From contig CALQEU020000014.1 of assembly GCA_943329665.2 (NCBI GenBank), positions 15,586-79,585 of the forward strand: DNA of 64,000 bases, read 5' to 3'. The stretch is from JAJTFW01 sp903922455 (GTDB taxonomy: Bacteria; Bacteroidota; Bacteroidia; AKYH767-A; OLB10). Each line of letters begins with the position of its first letter. Within the stretch, counting starts at the first letter, position 1. The notes under the pieces were generated by a model. That model saw only the letters and a list, made by a program, of their open reading frames with translations, did no database searches and had not been told where the DNA came from. Shown here one piece after another: positions 35,144 through 44,624 of this stretch. The position numbers and the translations under genes were made by a program.

Positions 35144-37771
35144 ATGAATTTTAACCAATTTACTATAAAATCACAGGAAATTGTGCAACAGGCGCAGTCG
35201 TTGGCAAGCAGTAAAGAGCAACAAGCCATAGAGCCTGGACATCTTTTGTTGTCGATGCTACAAAATGATGAACATGTTATTCCCTTTTTACTAAAAAAAT
35301 TAAATGTCAATATCGGTATCATAAAAACCGAATTAGAAGAATTAGTGAATGGCTATCCGAAAGTAAGCGGTGGAGCTCCCTATCTTGGAAATGCAACCCA
35401 ATCGATTTTTGAAAAAGCAATGAGTTTAATTAAAGATTTTAATGATGAATATGTTTCCATCGAACATATTTTATTAGCAGTCATCAGCAGTAAAGATCGA
35501 GTTGCAAAAATATTAAAGCAACATGGTGTGAATGAAGCGGACTTACGTATTGCTATCAAAGAATTAAGAAAGGGAGATCGAGTTACCTCAGCCACGGCAG
35601 AAGAGACTTACAATTCATTGCAGAAATACGCTCGAAATCTTAATCAACTTGCTCGTGAAGGAAAATTAGATCCTGTTATAGGTCGTGACGAAGAGATAAG
35701 AAGAGTGCTTCAGATTCTCACGCGCAGAACCAAGAACAATCCCATTCTTATTGGAGAACCTGGCGTTGGCAAAACAGCTATTGCAGAAGGACTAGCTCAT
35801 CGAATCATTAATGGTGATGTTCCTGAAAATTTAAAATCGAATGTGATTTACTCCTTAGACATGGGTGCATTAATTGCAGGCGCCAAATACAAAGGAGAAT
35901 TTGAAGAGCGATTAAAATCCGTTGTGAAAGAAGTAATCAGTTCGAACGGAGAAATTGTTTTGTTCATTGATGAAATACATACCTTGATTGGAGCTGGTGG
36001 TGGTGAAGGTGCCATGGATGCTGCCAACATTTTAAAACCTGCACTAGCAAGAGGAGAATTGAGAGCGATTGGTGCTACTACATTGAATGAATATCAGAAG
36101 TACATTGAAAAAGATAAAGCCCTAGAACGTCGCTTTCAAAAAGTGATGATTGAAGAGCCCGATGTGAAGGATGCGATTTCTATTCTTCGTGGACTCAAAG
36201 AAAAATATGAAGCTCATCATAAAGTGAGAATTAAAGATGAAGCAATTATTTCTGCAGTAGAACTAAGTGATCGTTATATCTCTGATCGTTTCCTTCCGGA
36301 TAAAGCCATCGATTTGATGGACGAAGCTGCAGCAAAATTGCGTATGGAAATGAATAGTGTTCCTGAAGAGTTGGACGAAATTCAGCGCAAGATTATGCAA
36401 TTCGAAATTGAACGTGCAGCTATTAAACGTGAAGGAGATAAAAAGAAACTTTCTGAATTAGGCGAAACGTTAGCCAACTTAAACGAAGAAAGAAATATTA
36501 TTAAGGCAAGATGGGAGACCGAGAAAAATATCATCAACACTATCACGCAAACAAGAGAAGAAATTGAGCAACTAAAATTGGAAGCCGATCAAGCAGAAAG
36601 AACGGGGGACTATGGAAGAGTTGCAGAAATACGATATGGAAAAATTAAAAATGGCGAAGCTCTTCTACTAGAAAATCAAAGCAAGTTGTTGGAAGCACAA
36701 CATAACAAAGCGATGATTAAAGAGGAAGTGGATAGTGAAGATATTGCAGAGGTGGTGGCTCGCTGGACCGGTATTCCTGTTCAACGAATGCTTCAAAGTG
36801 AAAGAGAAAAACTATTGAACTTAGAAGAAGAACTACACAAAAGAGTGGTTGGGCAAGGTGATGCCATTGAAGCACTCTCCGATGCCGTACGAAGAAGCAG
36901 AGCAGGCTTGCAAGACATGAAACGTCCAATTGGTTCCTTCATCTTTCTAGGCACAACAGGTGTCGGAAAAACTGAATTAGCAAAAGCCTTAGCCGAGTTT
37001 CTCTTTAACGACGAACATGCATTAACGAGAATAGACATGAGTGAATTCCAAGAGCGACACAGCGTTAGCCGACTCATTGGAGCGCCTCCAGGATATGTTG
37101 GGTATGATGAAGGCGGACAATTAACCGAAGCGGTACGTAGAAGACCTTATTCTGTTGTGTTATTAGATGAAATTGAAAAAGCACATCCCGATGTATTCAA
37201 CATTTTGTTGCAAGTATTAGATGATGGACGATTAACGGATAACAAAGGACGCATGGCAAATTTCAAAAACACCATCATCATCATGACATCCAATATTGGT
37301 GCCTCATTGATTCAAGAAAACACAGAACAAATCAACGACGACAACAAAGAAGAAATATTAGCAAAAACCAAAATTGAAGTATTTGATCTACTCAAGAAAA
37401 CCATTCGACCTGAATTCTTAAATCGTATTGACGAAATCATTATGTTCAATCCATTAACCCGGGATGAGATTAAAGAGATTGTAGAAATCCAATTCAACTC
37501 TTTGGTGAAGATGTTATCTGCAAATAATATTAAAATAAAGATAAGTCAACCTGCTATTGATTGGTTAGCACAACTAGGCTATGATCCACAATTTGGCGCA
37601 AGACCTTTGAAGCGTGTGTTACAAAAACGAATCATGAATGAGTTAAGCAAGCAAATTTTATCGGGAGCAATTTCCAAAGAAGATGAAATAAAAATTGACT
37701 TGGATAAAAACAACAACTTCCTTTTCAAAAACAACAAAGCGATAAAAGATGATTCGCAATTGGTATCCTAG
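35144..37771 (+). CDS. clpB: ATP-dependent disaggregase ClpB
   Basis: 875 residues. The double Clp N-domain (about 1-145) is followed by AAA+ domain 1 (Walker A GEPGVGKTA, Walker B VLFIDEIHT), a coiled-coil middle domain (about 400-525, highly charged), AAA+ domain 2 (Walker A GTTGVGKTE, Walker B VLLDEIEKAHPDV) and the small C-terminal domain. The middle domain of about 120 residues and lack of a ClpP-docking IGF/L loop indicate ClpB rather than ClpA or ClpC. It rescues aggregated proteins with DnaK. Single gene with its own terminator. Confidence 0.97.
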   Translation: MNFNQFTIKSQEIVQQAQSLASSKEQQAIEPGHLLLSMLQNDEHVIPFLLKKLNVNIGIIKTELEELVNGYPKVSGGAPYLGNATQSIFEKAMSLIKDFNDEYVSIEHILLAVISSKDRVAKILKQHGVNEADLRIAIKELRKGDRVTSATAEETYNSLQKYARNLNQLAREGKLDPVIGRDEEIRRVLQILTRRTKNNPILIGEPGVGKTAIAEGLAHRIINGDVPENLKSNVIYSLDMGALIAGAKYKGEFEERLKSVVKEVISSNGEIVLFIDEIHTLIGAGGGEGAMDAANILKPALARGELRAIGATTLNEYQKYIEKDKALERRFQKVMIEEPDVKDAISILRGLKEKYEAHHKVRIKDEAIISAVELSDRYISDRFLPDKAIDLMDEAAAKLRMEMNSVPEELDEIQRKIMQFEIERAAIKREGDKKKLSELGETLANLNEERNIIKARWETEKNIINTITQTREEIEQLKLEADQAERTGDYGRVAEIRYGKIKNGEALLLENQSKLLEAQHNKAMIKEEVDSEDIAEVVARWTGIPVQRMLQSEREKLLNLEEELHKRVVGQGDAIEALSDAVRRSRAGLQDMKRPIGSFIFLGTTGVGKTELAKALAEFLFNDEHALTRIDMSEFQERHSVSRLIGAPPGYVGYDEGGQLTEAVRRRPYSVVLLDEIEKAHPDVFNILLQVLDDGRLTDNKGRMANFKNTIIIMTSNIGASLIQENTEQINDDNKEEILAKTKIEVFDLLKKTIRPEFLNRIDEIIMFNPLTRDEIKEIVEIQFNSLVKMLSANNIKIKISQPAIDWLAQLGYDPQFGARPLKRVLQKRIMNELSKQILSGAISKEDEIKIDLDKNNNFLFKNNKAIKDDSQLVS

Positions 37772-37795
37772 TATTTATTTAGGTTAGATTAGATA

Positions 37796-37828
37796 AAGCC
37801 CTTCGAAATTCGGAGGGCTTCTTTTTTA
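37796..37828 (+). terminator. Terminator after clpB
   Basis: A 12-base arm pair with one G-U (37796-37807 with 37809-37820) and a following T-run, 25 bases past the clpB stop. Confidence 0.75.
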
Positions 37829-37899
37829 TAAGTGAATTTCAAAATACCGGATTAGTACTTTAACACATCTAAATAAAGATTCATTTAATAACTAATTTG

Positions 37900-38085
37900 A
37901 AATGACCCCAAAGGGGTCAAACCTTATTAGAAAAGAATTTGCATTTATTTATCATGACCCCAGCGGGGTCACACAACCATTCGGGAACAAACGCCGATGC
38001 TCAACGACGCTGTGCAACCCCGCTGGGGTTGGGATATGTTTTTTCTACGCTTCGCTAATAAGGTGAAACCCCGCTGGGGTTCTTT
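37900..38085. repeat. Palindromic repeat element, copy A
   Basis: Four 15-bp palindromes in order: GACCCCAAAGGGGTC (37904-37918), GACCCCAGCGGGGTC (37956-37970), AACCCCGCTGGGGTT (38016-38030) and the same again (38067-38081). An outer pair ACCTTATTAG (37921-37930) and CTAATAAGGT (38055-38064) can fold the inner two hairpins into a branched structure. There is no protein-coding frame. The stretch 37829-38568 holds no gene: only this element, its second copy and short repeats. It resembles REP/REPIN-like or structured-RNA elements. Confidence 0.75.
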
Positions 38086-38168
38086 TGTAAATTAAAATAT
38101 TTTTATGCTATTGATTAATTAAAGAAATTTTGAATCCGGCAATTTTAATTAATTCAACTTCGAAGTAA

Positions 38169-38357
38169 ACATGACCCCAAAGGGGTCAAACCTTATTAGA
38201 AAAGAAATTGTATTTATTTATCCTGACCCCAGCGGGGTCACACAACTCACGCGGGAAACAAACGCCGATGTTCTACGACGATGTGCAACCCGGATGGGGT
38301 TGGGATGGTCTTGGTGATTCGCTTCGCTAATAAGATTGAACCCCACTGGGGTTCTTC
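38169..38357. repeat. Palindromic repeat element, copy B
   Basis: A second copy in the same orientation, 269-272 bases downstream of copy A. Its palindromes are at 38173-38187, 38225-38239, 38287-38301 (AACCCGGATGGGGTT, imperfect) and 38339-38353 (AACCCCACTGGGGTT). The clamp is CTTATTAG (38192-38199) with CTAATAAG (38327-38334). Sequences between the palindromes are closely alike in both copies, while the spacer between copies is not, so the element rather than the whole region is conserved. Confidence 0.75.
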
Positions 38358-38486
38358 CTCAAATGATTTTATTCGCTTGTGCATGCTTGGCAAAAAAACG
38401 GAAAAAAATATTTTTTTAATTGATTGAAATAGCTCGACTAAAAAATAATCAAAGCAATGGACAACATGCATCTATAAAAATCTTGA

Positions 38487-38510
38487 AGCTAGAAGCCAGC
38501 AGCTAGAAGC
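38487..38510. repeat. Short tandem repeat AGCTAGAAGC
   Basis: AGCTAGAAGC occurs at 38487-38496 and 38501-38510, 14 bases apart, in the spacer before the ureohydrolase gene end. No function suggested. Confidence 0.5.
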
Positions 38511-38568
38511 TCAACACGATTACGTACTACAATCAATATTCACCAACAAATTCCTGCGCAAAAAAAAA

Positions 38569-39654
38569 CTACTTCACCAACCCATTCGATTTCGCTAGCA
38601 CACCACATAAATGAAATAACATTCTTGCCCCTACATTTCCATCCCAGTCATCTTTGCCTGGTGAAACTTCATTTAAATCGAAGCTGATTATTTTCTTCTT
38701 GCTCTTTGCTAACTCACTCAACAAATAGGTGATTTCATGAAATTCGAATCCTCCGGGTACTGGTGTTCCAGTGTTTGGACATAATTTAGGATCGAGTCCA
38801 TCAATGTCAAAACTAATGTGTACATTTTGTGGAAGCGCGGCAATTATTTGATCACATTGTTTTTTCCACGACAGGCCTTCAAATTTATTCTTGCTTACAT
38901 CTGCATAAGAAAACAAATCTACCCTACTTTTACTTTTCTTCACATAATCATTTTCTTCCGCACAAAAATCGCGAATTCCCACTTGTACTAGTTTTGAAAT
39001 TTGTGATATTTCCAATGCATTGTACATGATGGATGCATGGGAATACGTAAATCCTTCAAACGAATTTCTTAAATCCATATGAGCATCAATTTGCAAAATT
39101 CCATAATTGGAATACTTATCAGCCAACGCTTTGAAAAACCCCAATGGCGTACTGTGATCACCGCCTACGAGTCCTACCAACTTACCTTTCTTTAACCATG
39201 ACGAAGTTTGTCTATACACTTCATTAATCATCACGGCCGATCCTTCATTCACAGCATCCAATTGAGCCATCATCTTTGCATCTCGGGAAATATCTTTTCC
39301 CTTTTCCAATGCATCAATAATTTTGGAAACATTTTTCTTTAAGGCTTTACTTTGCTTAGCAAGATCATTGGATCCTTTCTCCATGGAAATTCCAACTTTC
39401 CATAAATCTTTAAACTCAGGATGCAACAAATCTACTTGAGAGCTCGCCTCAAAAATAGCCTCTGGCCCTTTTGAAGTGCCACCTCCGTAACTTACCGTAG
39501 CTTCCCAAGGAACAGGAATTAAAACGATAGAAGATTCCTCGGAAGTAAATGGAAGTCCGAAAACATTTGCCGATTCCAAGGCAGGACCATTTTGATCAAA
39601 ATTTCGAATTTTTTCTGCTTTGCTTTTAGCGGCACTTAGATTTAATTTCTTCAC
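38569..39654 (-). CDS. Arginase/agmatinase-family ureohydrolase
   Basis: 361 residues. The binuclear Mn centre ligands are visible in GLVGGDHSTPLG, LQIDAHMDLRNSF with a following SHAS, and SFDIDGLDPKLCPNTGTPVPGG. The N-terminal VLIPVPWEATVSYGGGTSKGPEAI is typical of the agmatinase/formimidoylglutamase branch. Candidate substrates are agmatine, guanidinobutyrate or formimidoylglutamate; the latter would link to hutH at 14860, but there is no positional support. A -7 box lies 18 bases upstream. Confidence 0.9.
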   Translation of the reverse strand: MKKLNLSAAKSKAEKIRNFDQNGPALESANVFGLPFTSEESSIVLIPVPWEATVSYGGGTSKGPEAIFEASSQVDLLHPEFKDLWKVGISMEKGSNDLAKQSKALKKNVSKIIDALEKGKDISRDAKMMAQLDAVNEGSAVMINEVYRQTSSWLKKGKLVGLVGGDHSTPLGFFKALADKYSNYGILQIDAHMDLRNSFEGFTYSHASIMYNALEISQISKLVQVGIRDFCAEENDYVKKSKSRVDLFSYADVSKNKFEGLSWKKQCDQIIAALPQNVHISFDIDGLDPKLCPNTGTPVPGGFEFHEITYLLSELAKSKKKIISFDLNEVSPGKDDWDGNVGARMLFHLCGVLAKSNGLVK

Positions 39655-39672
39655 GTCGATTTGGATATGCTA

Positions 39673-39680
39673 CAAAGATA
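39673..39680 (-). promoter_or_regulatory. -7 box for the ureohydrolase gene
   Basis: Minus-strand TATCTTTG (TAnnTTTG), 18 bases before the ATG at 39654. Confidence 0.5.
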
Positions 39681-39712
39681 AACCAACCAACGGAATTCAA
39701 AAAACAGGAGTA

Positions 39713-40762
39713 TTATTTACTCCTTGGGAGTGAAAAAGTAAAACGAGTTCCTTTCCCCACCTCACTATCCACTTGAACACCTTCTCCTAGGGCTTCTAAA
39801 ATATGCTTTACAATAGCTAATCCCAATCCGGTACCCCCTTGATCACGAGATCGGCTTTTATCGACACGATAAAAACGTTCGAATAATCGTGGTAGATGCA
39901 CCTTTTCTATTCCAATACCATTATCTTCCACATCAACGATTACTTTATCATCCGATTCTGTAAGTCGCACTTTCGTCACTCCATCCTTTACTCCATACTT
40001 TATTGAATTCACTATAAAGTTCACCAAAATTTGACGAACCATATCCTTATCGGAATACACGTAAAATGGTTTATCCTCATTAGTCTCCATTTTTATGGTT
40101 ACGCCTCTTTCTTTTGATTGCAACTCTACTGACTCAATAATATCATGAGCTAAATCATGCAAATCGAATGTACGCAGCTCAACAATTAATTCACCTGACT
40201 CCAAGCGCGAAATACTTTCAAGATCATCCACCATACTTATTAATCGGTCGATGCCCTTGCTCGCTTTATTGAGGTAGTGAATGTTCACATCAGTATCCTC
40301 AATACCTCCGTCTAACAAAGTATGAATGTAACCTTGCACGGAAAAGACAGGTGTTTTTAATTCATGAGAAACATTACTTAAAAATTCACGACGATAAATT
40401 TCAACTTGCTTCAGATTATCAATTTCTTCCTTTGACTCATTACTCCATTCATATAGCACTTTATTAATTTCATTAGAAACATTCACACGATTCTCGTCAA
40501 TAGGTCGGATCACATCCTTTGGATTTCGGATTTTTAAAATCTGCCTATAAATTTGCATCAAATTATCCTTAATATATTTTTTCTGCAATTGCTTAATCAA
40601 AACATAGCTGATTAAAAACATCACCAAAAAAGAGGCAACAAAAAAATTAGACGACAGATCCATCTTAAAATAAAAGGCCAATAAAAGATCCATGACCACC
40701 AGCAGCGCAGACAAAAAGGCGGCAACAAGTATTGTTAATAATTTTGGAGATATACTTTTCAT
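39713..40762 (-). CDS. phoR: PhoR-like sensor histidine kinase
   Basis: 349 residues from ATG 40762 (a GTG at 40774 is possible). Two membrane segments (about 8-28 and 34-55) with almost no periplasmic loop match the PhoR layout, in which the signal comes through PstSCAB-PhoU rather than direct binding. The HisKA domain has FLSNVSHELKTPVFSVQGY, and the ATPase domain has an NFIVNSIKYG N-box, VEDNGIGI, a FERFYRVDKSRSRDQGGTGLGLAI loop and FTFSLP. It follows phoB after 77 bases, and the pst genes are 6 kb away on the other strand, which supports the PhoR name. Confidence 0.88.
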   Translation of the reverse strand: MKSISPKLLTILVAAFLSALLVVMDLLLAFYFKMDLSSNFFVASFLVMFLISYVLIKQLQKKYIKDNLMQIYRQILKIRNPKDVIRPIDENRVNVSNEINKVLYEWSNESKEEIDNLKQVEIYRREFLSNVSHELKTPVFSVQGYIHTLLDGGIEDTDVNIHYLNKASKGIDRLISMVDDLESISRLESGELIVELRTFDLHDLAHDIIESVELQSKERGVTIKMETNEDKPFYVYSDKDMVRQILVNFIVNSIKYGVKDGVTKVRLTESDDKVIVDVEDNGIGIEKVHLPRLFERFYRVDKSRSRDQGGTGLGLAIVKHILEALGEGVQVDSEVGKGTRFTFSLPRSK

Positions 40763-40800
40763 GTGAAGACCCACGAAATTACTAAAAAACTTTCACTACT

Positions 40801-40815
40801 GTCTATTAAATAGAC
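40801..40815. repeat. Palindrome between phoB and phoR
   Basis: GTCTATTAAATAGAC is a perfect 7-base inverted repeat around one base, in the 77-base gap between phoB and phoR. It could be an operator or a weak hairpin in the phoBR mRNA. Confidence 0.35.
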
Positions 40816-40839
40816 AAAGCAATAGAAAAAGAAAACGAT

Positions 40840-41520
40840 TTAAATATCGAATTTATACCCAATTCCTTTTATGGTCTTGATGACATCATCTCCTAATTTC
40901 TCACGAATTTTTCGGATGTGCACATCAATGGTTCGATCGCCTACAACAATTTCAGAACCCCACACTCTTGAAAGAATATCTTCGCGTGTAAATACTCTTC
41001 CCGGCTTAGAAGTAAGTAAGGACAACAATTCAAATTCCTTTCTCGGGAAAGAGATGGGCTCATCATTTTTATAAACCAAGTAGCTATCTCGATCAATTCG
41101 CATATTTCCGATTTGAACCGCAGGAGTTTCTTGGTTAAAGCTAGTTCTTCTCAAAAGCGCTTTAATTCTAGAAGTTAAAATTCGTGGTTTAATCGGCTTA
41201 GAGATATAATCATCTGCACCAACATCAAATCCCGCAAGCTGCGAATACTCCTCATTTCGTGCTGTTAAAAATGCAATAAGAATATGCTCTAACTCCTTTG
41301 ACTCACGGATGCGTCTACAAGCTTCAATACCGTCCATTTCCGGCATCATAATATCCAAAATAATTAATTGTGGAACTTCTCGCTTTGCTATTTCAACGGC
41401 CTCTGCTCCATTTTTTGCTAAAAGTACAATGTAACCTTCCTTCTTTAGATTGTACTCCATGAACTCCAAAATGTCTGGTTCATCATCAACAAGAAGAATT
41501 TTAATCGATTCGTTTGTCAT
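40840..41520 (-). CDS. phoB: PhoB-like response regulator (OmpR/PhoB family)
   Basis: 226 residues. The receiver domain (about 1-118) has the acidic pair in ILLVDDEPDI, phospho-Asp in LIILDIMMPEMDG, T/S in FLTA and Lys in YISKPIKP. A winged-helix DNA-binding domain (about 130-225) has FPRKEFELLSLLTSKPGRVFTREDIL and DRTIDVHIRKIREKLG. ATG 41520 is preferred over 41538 since the protein then starts MTNESIKILLVDDE. PhoB activates the Pho regulon when phosphorylated by PhoR. Three 11-bp-phased TTAA repeats lie just upstream (41555-41583), suggesting autoregulation. Confidence 0.9.
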   Translation of the reverse strand: MTNESIKILLVDDEPDILEFMEYNLKKEGYIVLLAKNGAEAVEIAKREVPQLIILDIMMPEMDGIEACRRIRESKELEHILIAFLTARNEEYSQLAGFDVGADDYISKPIKPRILTSRIKALLRRTSFNQETPAVQIGNMRIDRDSYLVYKNDEPISFPRKEFELLSLLTSKPGRVFTREDILSRVWGSEIVVGDRTIDVHIRKIREKLGDDVIKTIKGIGYKFDI

Positions 41521-41554
41521 ATTTCTATAATGATGCAAAGAAAGATTGTCAATA

Positions 41555-41583
41555 TTAACAAATTATTAAGAAGCAGTTAAGTA
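41555..41583. promoter_or_regulatory. Candidate PhoB box upstream of phoB
   Basis: Three repeats TTAACAA (41555), TTAAGAA (41566) and TTAAGTA (41577) start exactly 11 bases apart, each 7-base site followed by a 4-base spacer. This is the phasing of PhoB half-sites. A near-consensus minus-strand -7 box (TTTCTTTG, 41535-41542) lies 12 bases nearer phoB, a spacing like that of activator-replaced -35 promoters. Confidence 0.6.
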
Positions 41584-41682
41584 TATGCAGTATTTAATAT
41601 TGGAGATCAACAATGTTACTCCTTTTTTGGACTATAAAAATACTGATTTCCCAGTATTTTTAAATTAAACTAACAAGTCGAC

Positions 41683-41711
41683 TTAACCTTAAGTTAAAAC
41701 TAACTTAATCT
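41683..41711. promoter_or_regulatory. Candidate PhoB box upstream of the TonB receptor
   Basis: TTAACCT (41683), TTAAAAC (41694) and TTAATCT (41705) are again exactly 11 bases apart. A -7-like GAATTTTG (41731-41738) follows, so transcription would begin near 41742, between the two candidate ATGs of the receptor gene (41741 and 41756). Confidence 0.6.
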
Positions 41712-41755
41712 TTAGTTTTTACTTAATAAAGAATTTTGCAATGGAACTAAAAGAT

Positions 41756-44572
41756 ATGAAAAATTTAATTATTACGATTGCAATCGTTTGTCTTTCTGCT
41801 ATTTGCGGAAATTCGATCAGTGCTCAAACGGGATCTATTTCCGGGACACTCACTGATAAAATTAATTCAGAAACCTTAATTGGTGCTACTGTGACTTTAG
41901 AAGGCACTTCTTTAGGAGCAGTTACTGATATTGATGGCAAATATACCATTGATAAAATAACAGAAGGTATCTATACTGTTAAGATATCCTTTATCGGTTA
42001 TGATCCCATCACAGAACCTAATGTACATGTTAAGGCTGGAACGAAAACAATTCTCGATTTAAAATTAAGTACCAATGCTAAGGTATTAAAAGGTGCTGAT
42101 GTGATGTCAACCCGAATAACCAATACTGAAAATGCTGTATTGGCTGATATGCGTTCATCTTCACAAATTGTTAATGGAATTTCGAGTCAGCAAATTTCTA
42201 AAACACAAGATCGAAATGCTTCTGAAGTTATTCGTCGCTTACCGGGTGTAAGTATTATGGATGATCGATTCATTGTGATTAGAGGTTTGAGCGAAAGATA
42301 CAATACTGTGTTATTGAATGGGGCTATGGCTCCCAGTTCGGAAACCGACAAAAAAGCATTTTCATTTGATATTATTCCAAGCTCTATGTTAGAACGCGTA
42401 ATGATTTACAAAACGGGAGCGCCAGAATTACCAGGTGAATTTGCAGGTGGTATTGTAAAAATTTACACTAAAAATATTCCTGACGAAGATTTCATTTCAG
42501 CAGGGATGAGTATTGGAATCAGAAGCAATACAACATTTAAAACTTTCAATCGCGCCTCTTTAAGTAAAACCGATTGGTTGGGGATGGACAATGGAAGTCG
42601 TGATTTACCCAATGAATTTCCTGAAAACGTTGCAGGTTTAAATATAGCTGATCAAGTAGCACTCGCTAAACTTTTGCCAAACACTTGGATTGCTAAAGAA
42701 AAATCAGCGCCCATCGATCAACGATTTAACTTATCCTTTGCGAAAAAAATTAAATTGGGAAAAGTAATTGTATCGAATATTACGGGTGTAAACTATTCGA
42801 ATACAAACGAAGTAAGAGAGGCGGAGAATTTAAACTACAACCAATTTGACATCATCAACAATGTAAGTGACACCATTTACAATTTTGAAGATCATACTTC
42901 GACCAATAAAATTTCTGTGGGCGTACTTAGCAACTTTACTTTTCTACTCAATACAAGAAACAAAATTGAATTTAGAAATATTTACAATCAAACGGGATCC
43001 AATAGCACAAGTATCCGAACTGGCTCCAACATGGAAGAAGGAAATGCAGTTAGAAATTATGCATTCCGATACACTGAAAGACAACTTTATTCTGGACAGC
43101 TTTCTGGCTCTCATGACTTCAATCAAAACAGAAGCAATATCAACTGGACAGCAGGATATAGCATGACGCATAATAACGAACCTGACTATCGCCGCATCCG
43201 TACTTTCAATAGTTTAGTAGATAATTCTTCAACGTACTATACTCAAGTAAATAGTACCGCTTCACAAGCTGATGCCGGTCGATTTTATTCTACGCTTGAT
43301 GAAAATGCATTTATGTTAGCTGGAAATTTAGAACAAGAAGTTGTTAAACTAAGCGAAACACGTAAGGTTACTATGCGCATTGGTTTTTATACAGAAACAA
43401 AAAGCAGAACCTTTGATGCTCGTTGGTTAGCATATACTAAGTCAAGAACAGATAAATTTGATAATGATTTATTACTCCTTCCTATTGATCAAATCTTTTC
43501 ACAAAACAATTTTAATGATTCCACTGGATTTAAAATTACAGAAGGAACGAATGGTACAGACAGCTACACTGCCGACAATCAACTTTCAGCAGTTTACATC
43601 GGAAGCACATGGCCTGTTACAGACCGTTTAAATATTTCTGGTGGCGTTCGATTTGAAGCCAATCAATTAATTCTAGAAAGTGCTGACAACAATGGCAAGC
43701 CTTTGAAAATCGAGAATCCGGTAAACAGTTTCTTACCTTCTGTCAACATTAGTTATAATGTAAGTGAGAAATCATTACTTCGACTTGCCTATGCAAAGAC
43801 ATTAAATCGCCCAGAGTTTAGAGAAATTGCACCGTTCGCTTACTATGATTTCGTATTTAACAATGTCCTTTTTGGAAACACTGAATTAGAAACTCCAACC
43901 ATTGACAACTTCGACTTAAGATGGGAAAATTATCCATCGGCAGGTGAGTTAATTTCAGTAGGTGTATTTTACAAATCATTTACGAATCCAATAGAACAAT
44001 ACTTCAAGCCAGGCGCTGGTTCGGGTGGTACAAGAAATTTCATCTTCAAAAACGCACCTACTGCTTATAGCACTGGATTAGAATTGGAAGTAAGAAAATC
44101 GTTAGAACCCATTTTCAAAGCTGGATTCTTCAGTATGCTTTCTGTTGGAATGAATGCCTCTTATATTTATAGTCGAGTGCAACTTGGAGACGAAGCGGTA
44201 GGACAAAAAAAATCCAGAATCATGATGGGTCAATCTCCCTATGTAGTGAACACGGGGATTTACTATAATAATTCTGCACACAAACTTCAATGCAACATTC
44301 AATACAATATCATTGGTGAAAGATTATTCGTTGTAGGAACAGAAGGCACACCCGATGTGTATGAACTCCCAAGAAACGTTATTGATTTCTCTGTTACAAA
44401 AAACATCGGAAAAAATTTCGAAATAAAAGCAGGAGTTCAAGATTTGCTTAATCAAGCAGTGGTTTTAAGACAAGATTCCAATGAAGATGGAAAAATTAGC
44501 TCAAAAGACGAATTGATTTATAGCTACAAACGTGGCACCTACTATACATTAGGATTTGTTGTAAGATATTAG
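41756..44572 (+). CDS. TonB-dependent outer-membrane receptor, probably phosphate-regulated
   Basis: 938 residues from ATG 41756 (41741 is the alternative). The signal peptide MKNLIITIAIVCLSAICGNSISAQ is followed by a carboxypeptidase-regulatory-like domain (GSISGTLTDKINSETLIGATVTLE ... YTVKISFIGY), a plug domain (ISKTQDRNASEVIRRLPGVSIMDDRFIVIRGLSERYNTVLLNG) and a C-terminal 22-strand barrel ending in an aromatic strand (YYTLGFVVRY). Such receptors import large or scarce ligands with energy from TonB. Candidate PhoB boxes in front and pst genes behind suggest a phosphorus-containing ligand such as an organophosphate, or polyphosphate. No SusD partner; the gene behind is a lipoprotein. Confidence 0.9.
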   Translation: MKNLIITIAIVCLSAICGNSISAQTGSISGTLTDKINSETLIGATVTLEGTSLGAVTDIDGKYTIDKITEGIYTVKISFIGYDPITEPNVHVKAGTKTILDLKLSTNAKVLKGADVMSTRITNTENAVLADMRSSSQIVNGISSQQISKTQDRNASEVIRRLPGVSIMDDRFIVIRGLSERYNTVLLNGAMAPSSETDKKAFSFDIIPSSMLERVMIYKTGAPELPGEFAGGIVKIYTKNIPDEDFISAGMSIGIRSNTTFKTFNRASLSKTDWLGMDNGSRDLPNEFPENVAGLNIADQVALAKLLPNTWIAKEKSAPIDQRFNLSFAKKIKLGKVIVSNITGVNYSNTNEVREAENLNYNQFDIINNVSDTIYNFEDHTSTNKISVGVLSNFTFLLNTRNKIEFRNIYNQTGSNSTSIRTGSNMEEGNAVRNYAFRYTERQLYSGQLSGSHDFNQNRSNINWTAGYSMTHNNEPDYRRIRTFNSLVDNSSTYYTQVNSTASQADAGRFYSTLDENAFMLAGNLEQEVVKLSETRKVTMRIGFYTETKSRTFDARWLAYTKSRTDKFDNDLLLLPIDQIFSQNNFNDSTGFKITEGTNGTDSYTADNQLSAVYIGSTWPVTDRLNISGGVRFEANQLILESADNNGKPLKIENPVNSFLPSVNISYNVSEKSLLRLAYAKTLNRPEFREIAPFAYYDFVFNNVLFGNTELETPTIDNFDLRWENYPSAGELISVGVFYKSFTNPIEQYFKPGAGSGGTRNFIFKNAPTAYSTGLELEVRKSLEPIFKAGFFSMLSVGMNASYIYSRVQLGDEAVGQKKSRIMMGQSPYVVNTGIYYNNSAHKLQCNIQYNIIGERLFVVGTEGTPDVYELPRNVIDFSVTKNIGKNFEIKAGVQDLLNQAVVLRQDSNEDGKISSKDELIYSYKRGTYYTLGFVVRY

Positions 44573-44589
44573 TTGATGATTTATTGATC

Positions 44590-44624
44590 GCGGAGTTTAC
44601 TCGAAGAGTAGGCTCCGCTTTTTT
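44590..44624 (+). terminator. Terminator between the TonB receptor and the lipoprotein gene
   Basis: A 13-bp stem with two G-U pairs (44590-44602 with 44606-44618), three-base loop and six T. It may give partial read-through into 44708, setting different levels for receptor and lipoprotein. Confidence 0.75.

Noticed and set aside
37904..38353. CRISPR array
   Set aside because: Units are palindromes of differing sequence and spacing, the whole block is duplicated only once, and no cas genes are present.
38247..38471. Minus-strand open frame of 74 codons in the repeat region
   Set aside because: Built from the palindromic element and its flank; no start context or protein-like pattern.
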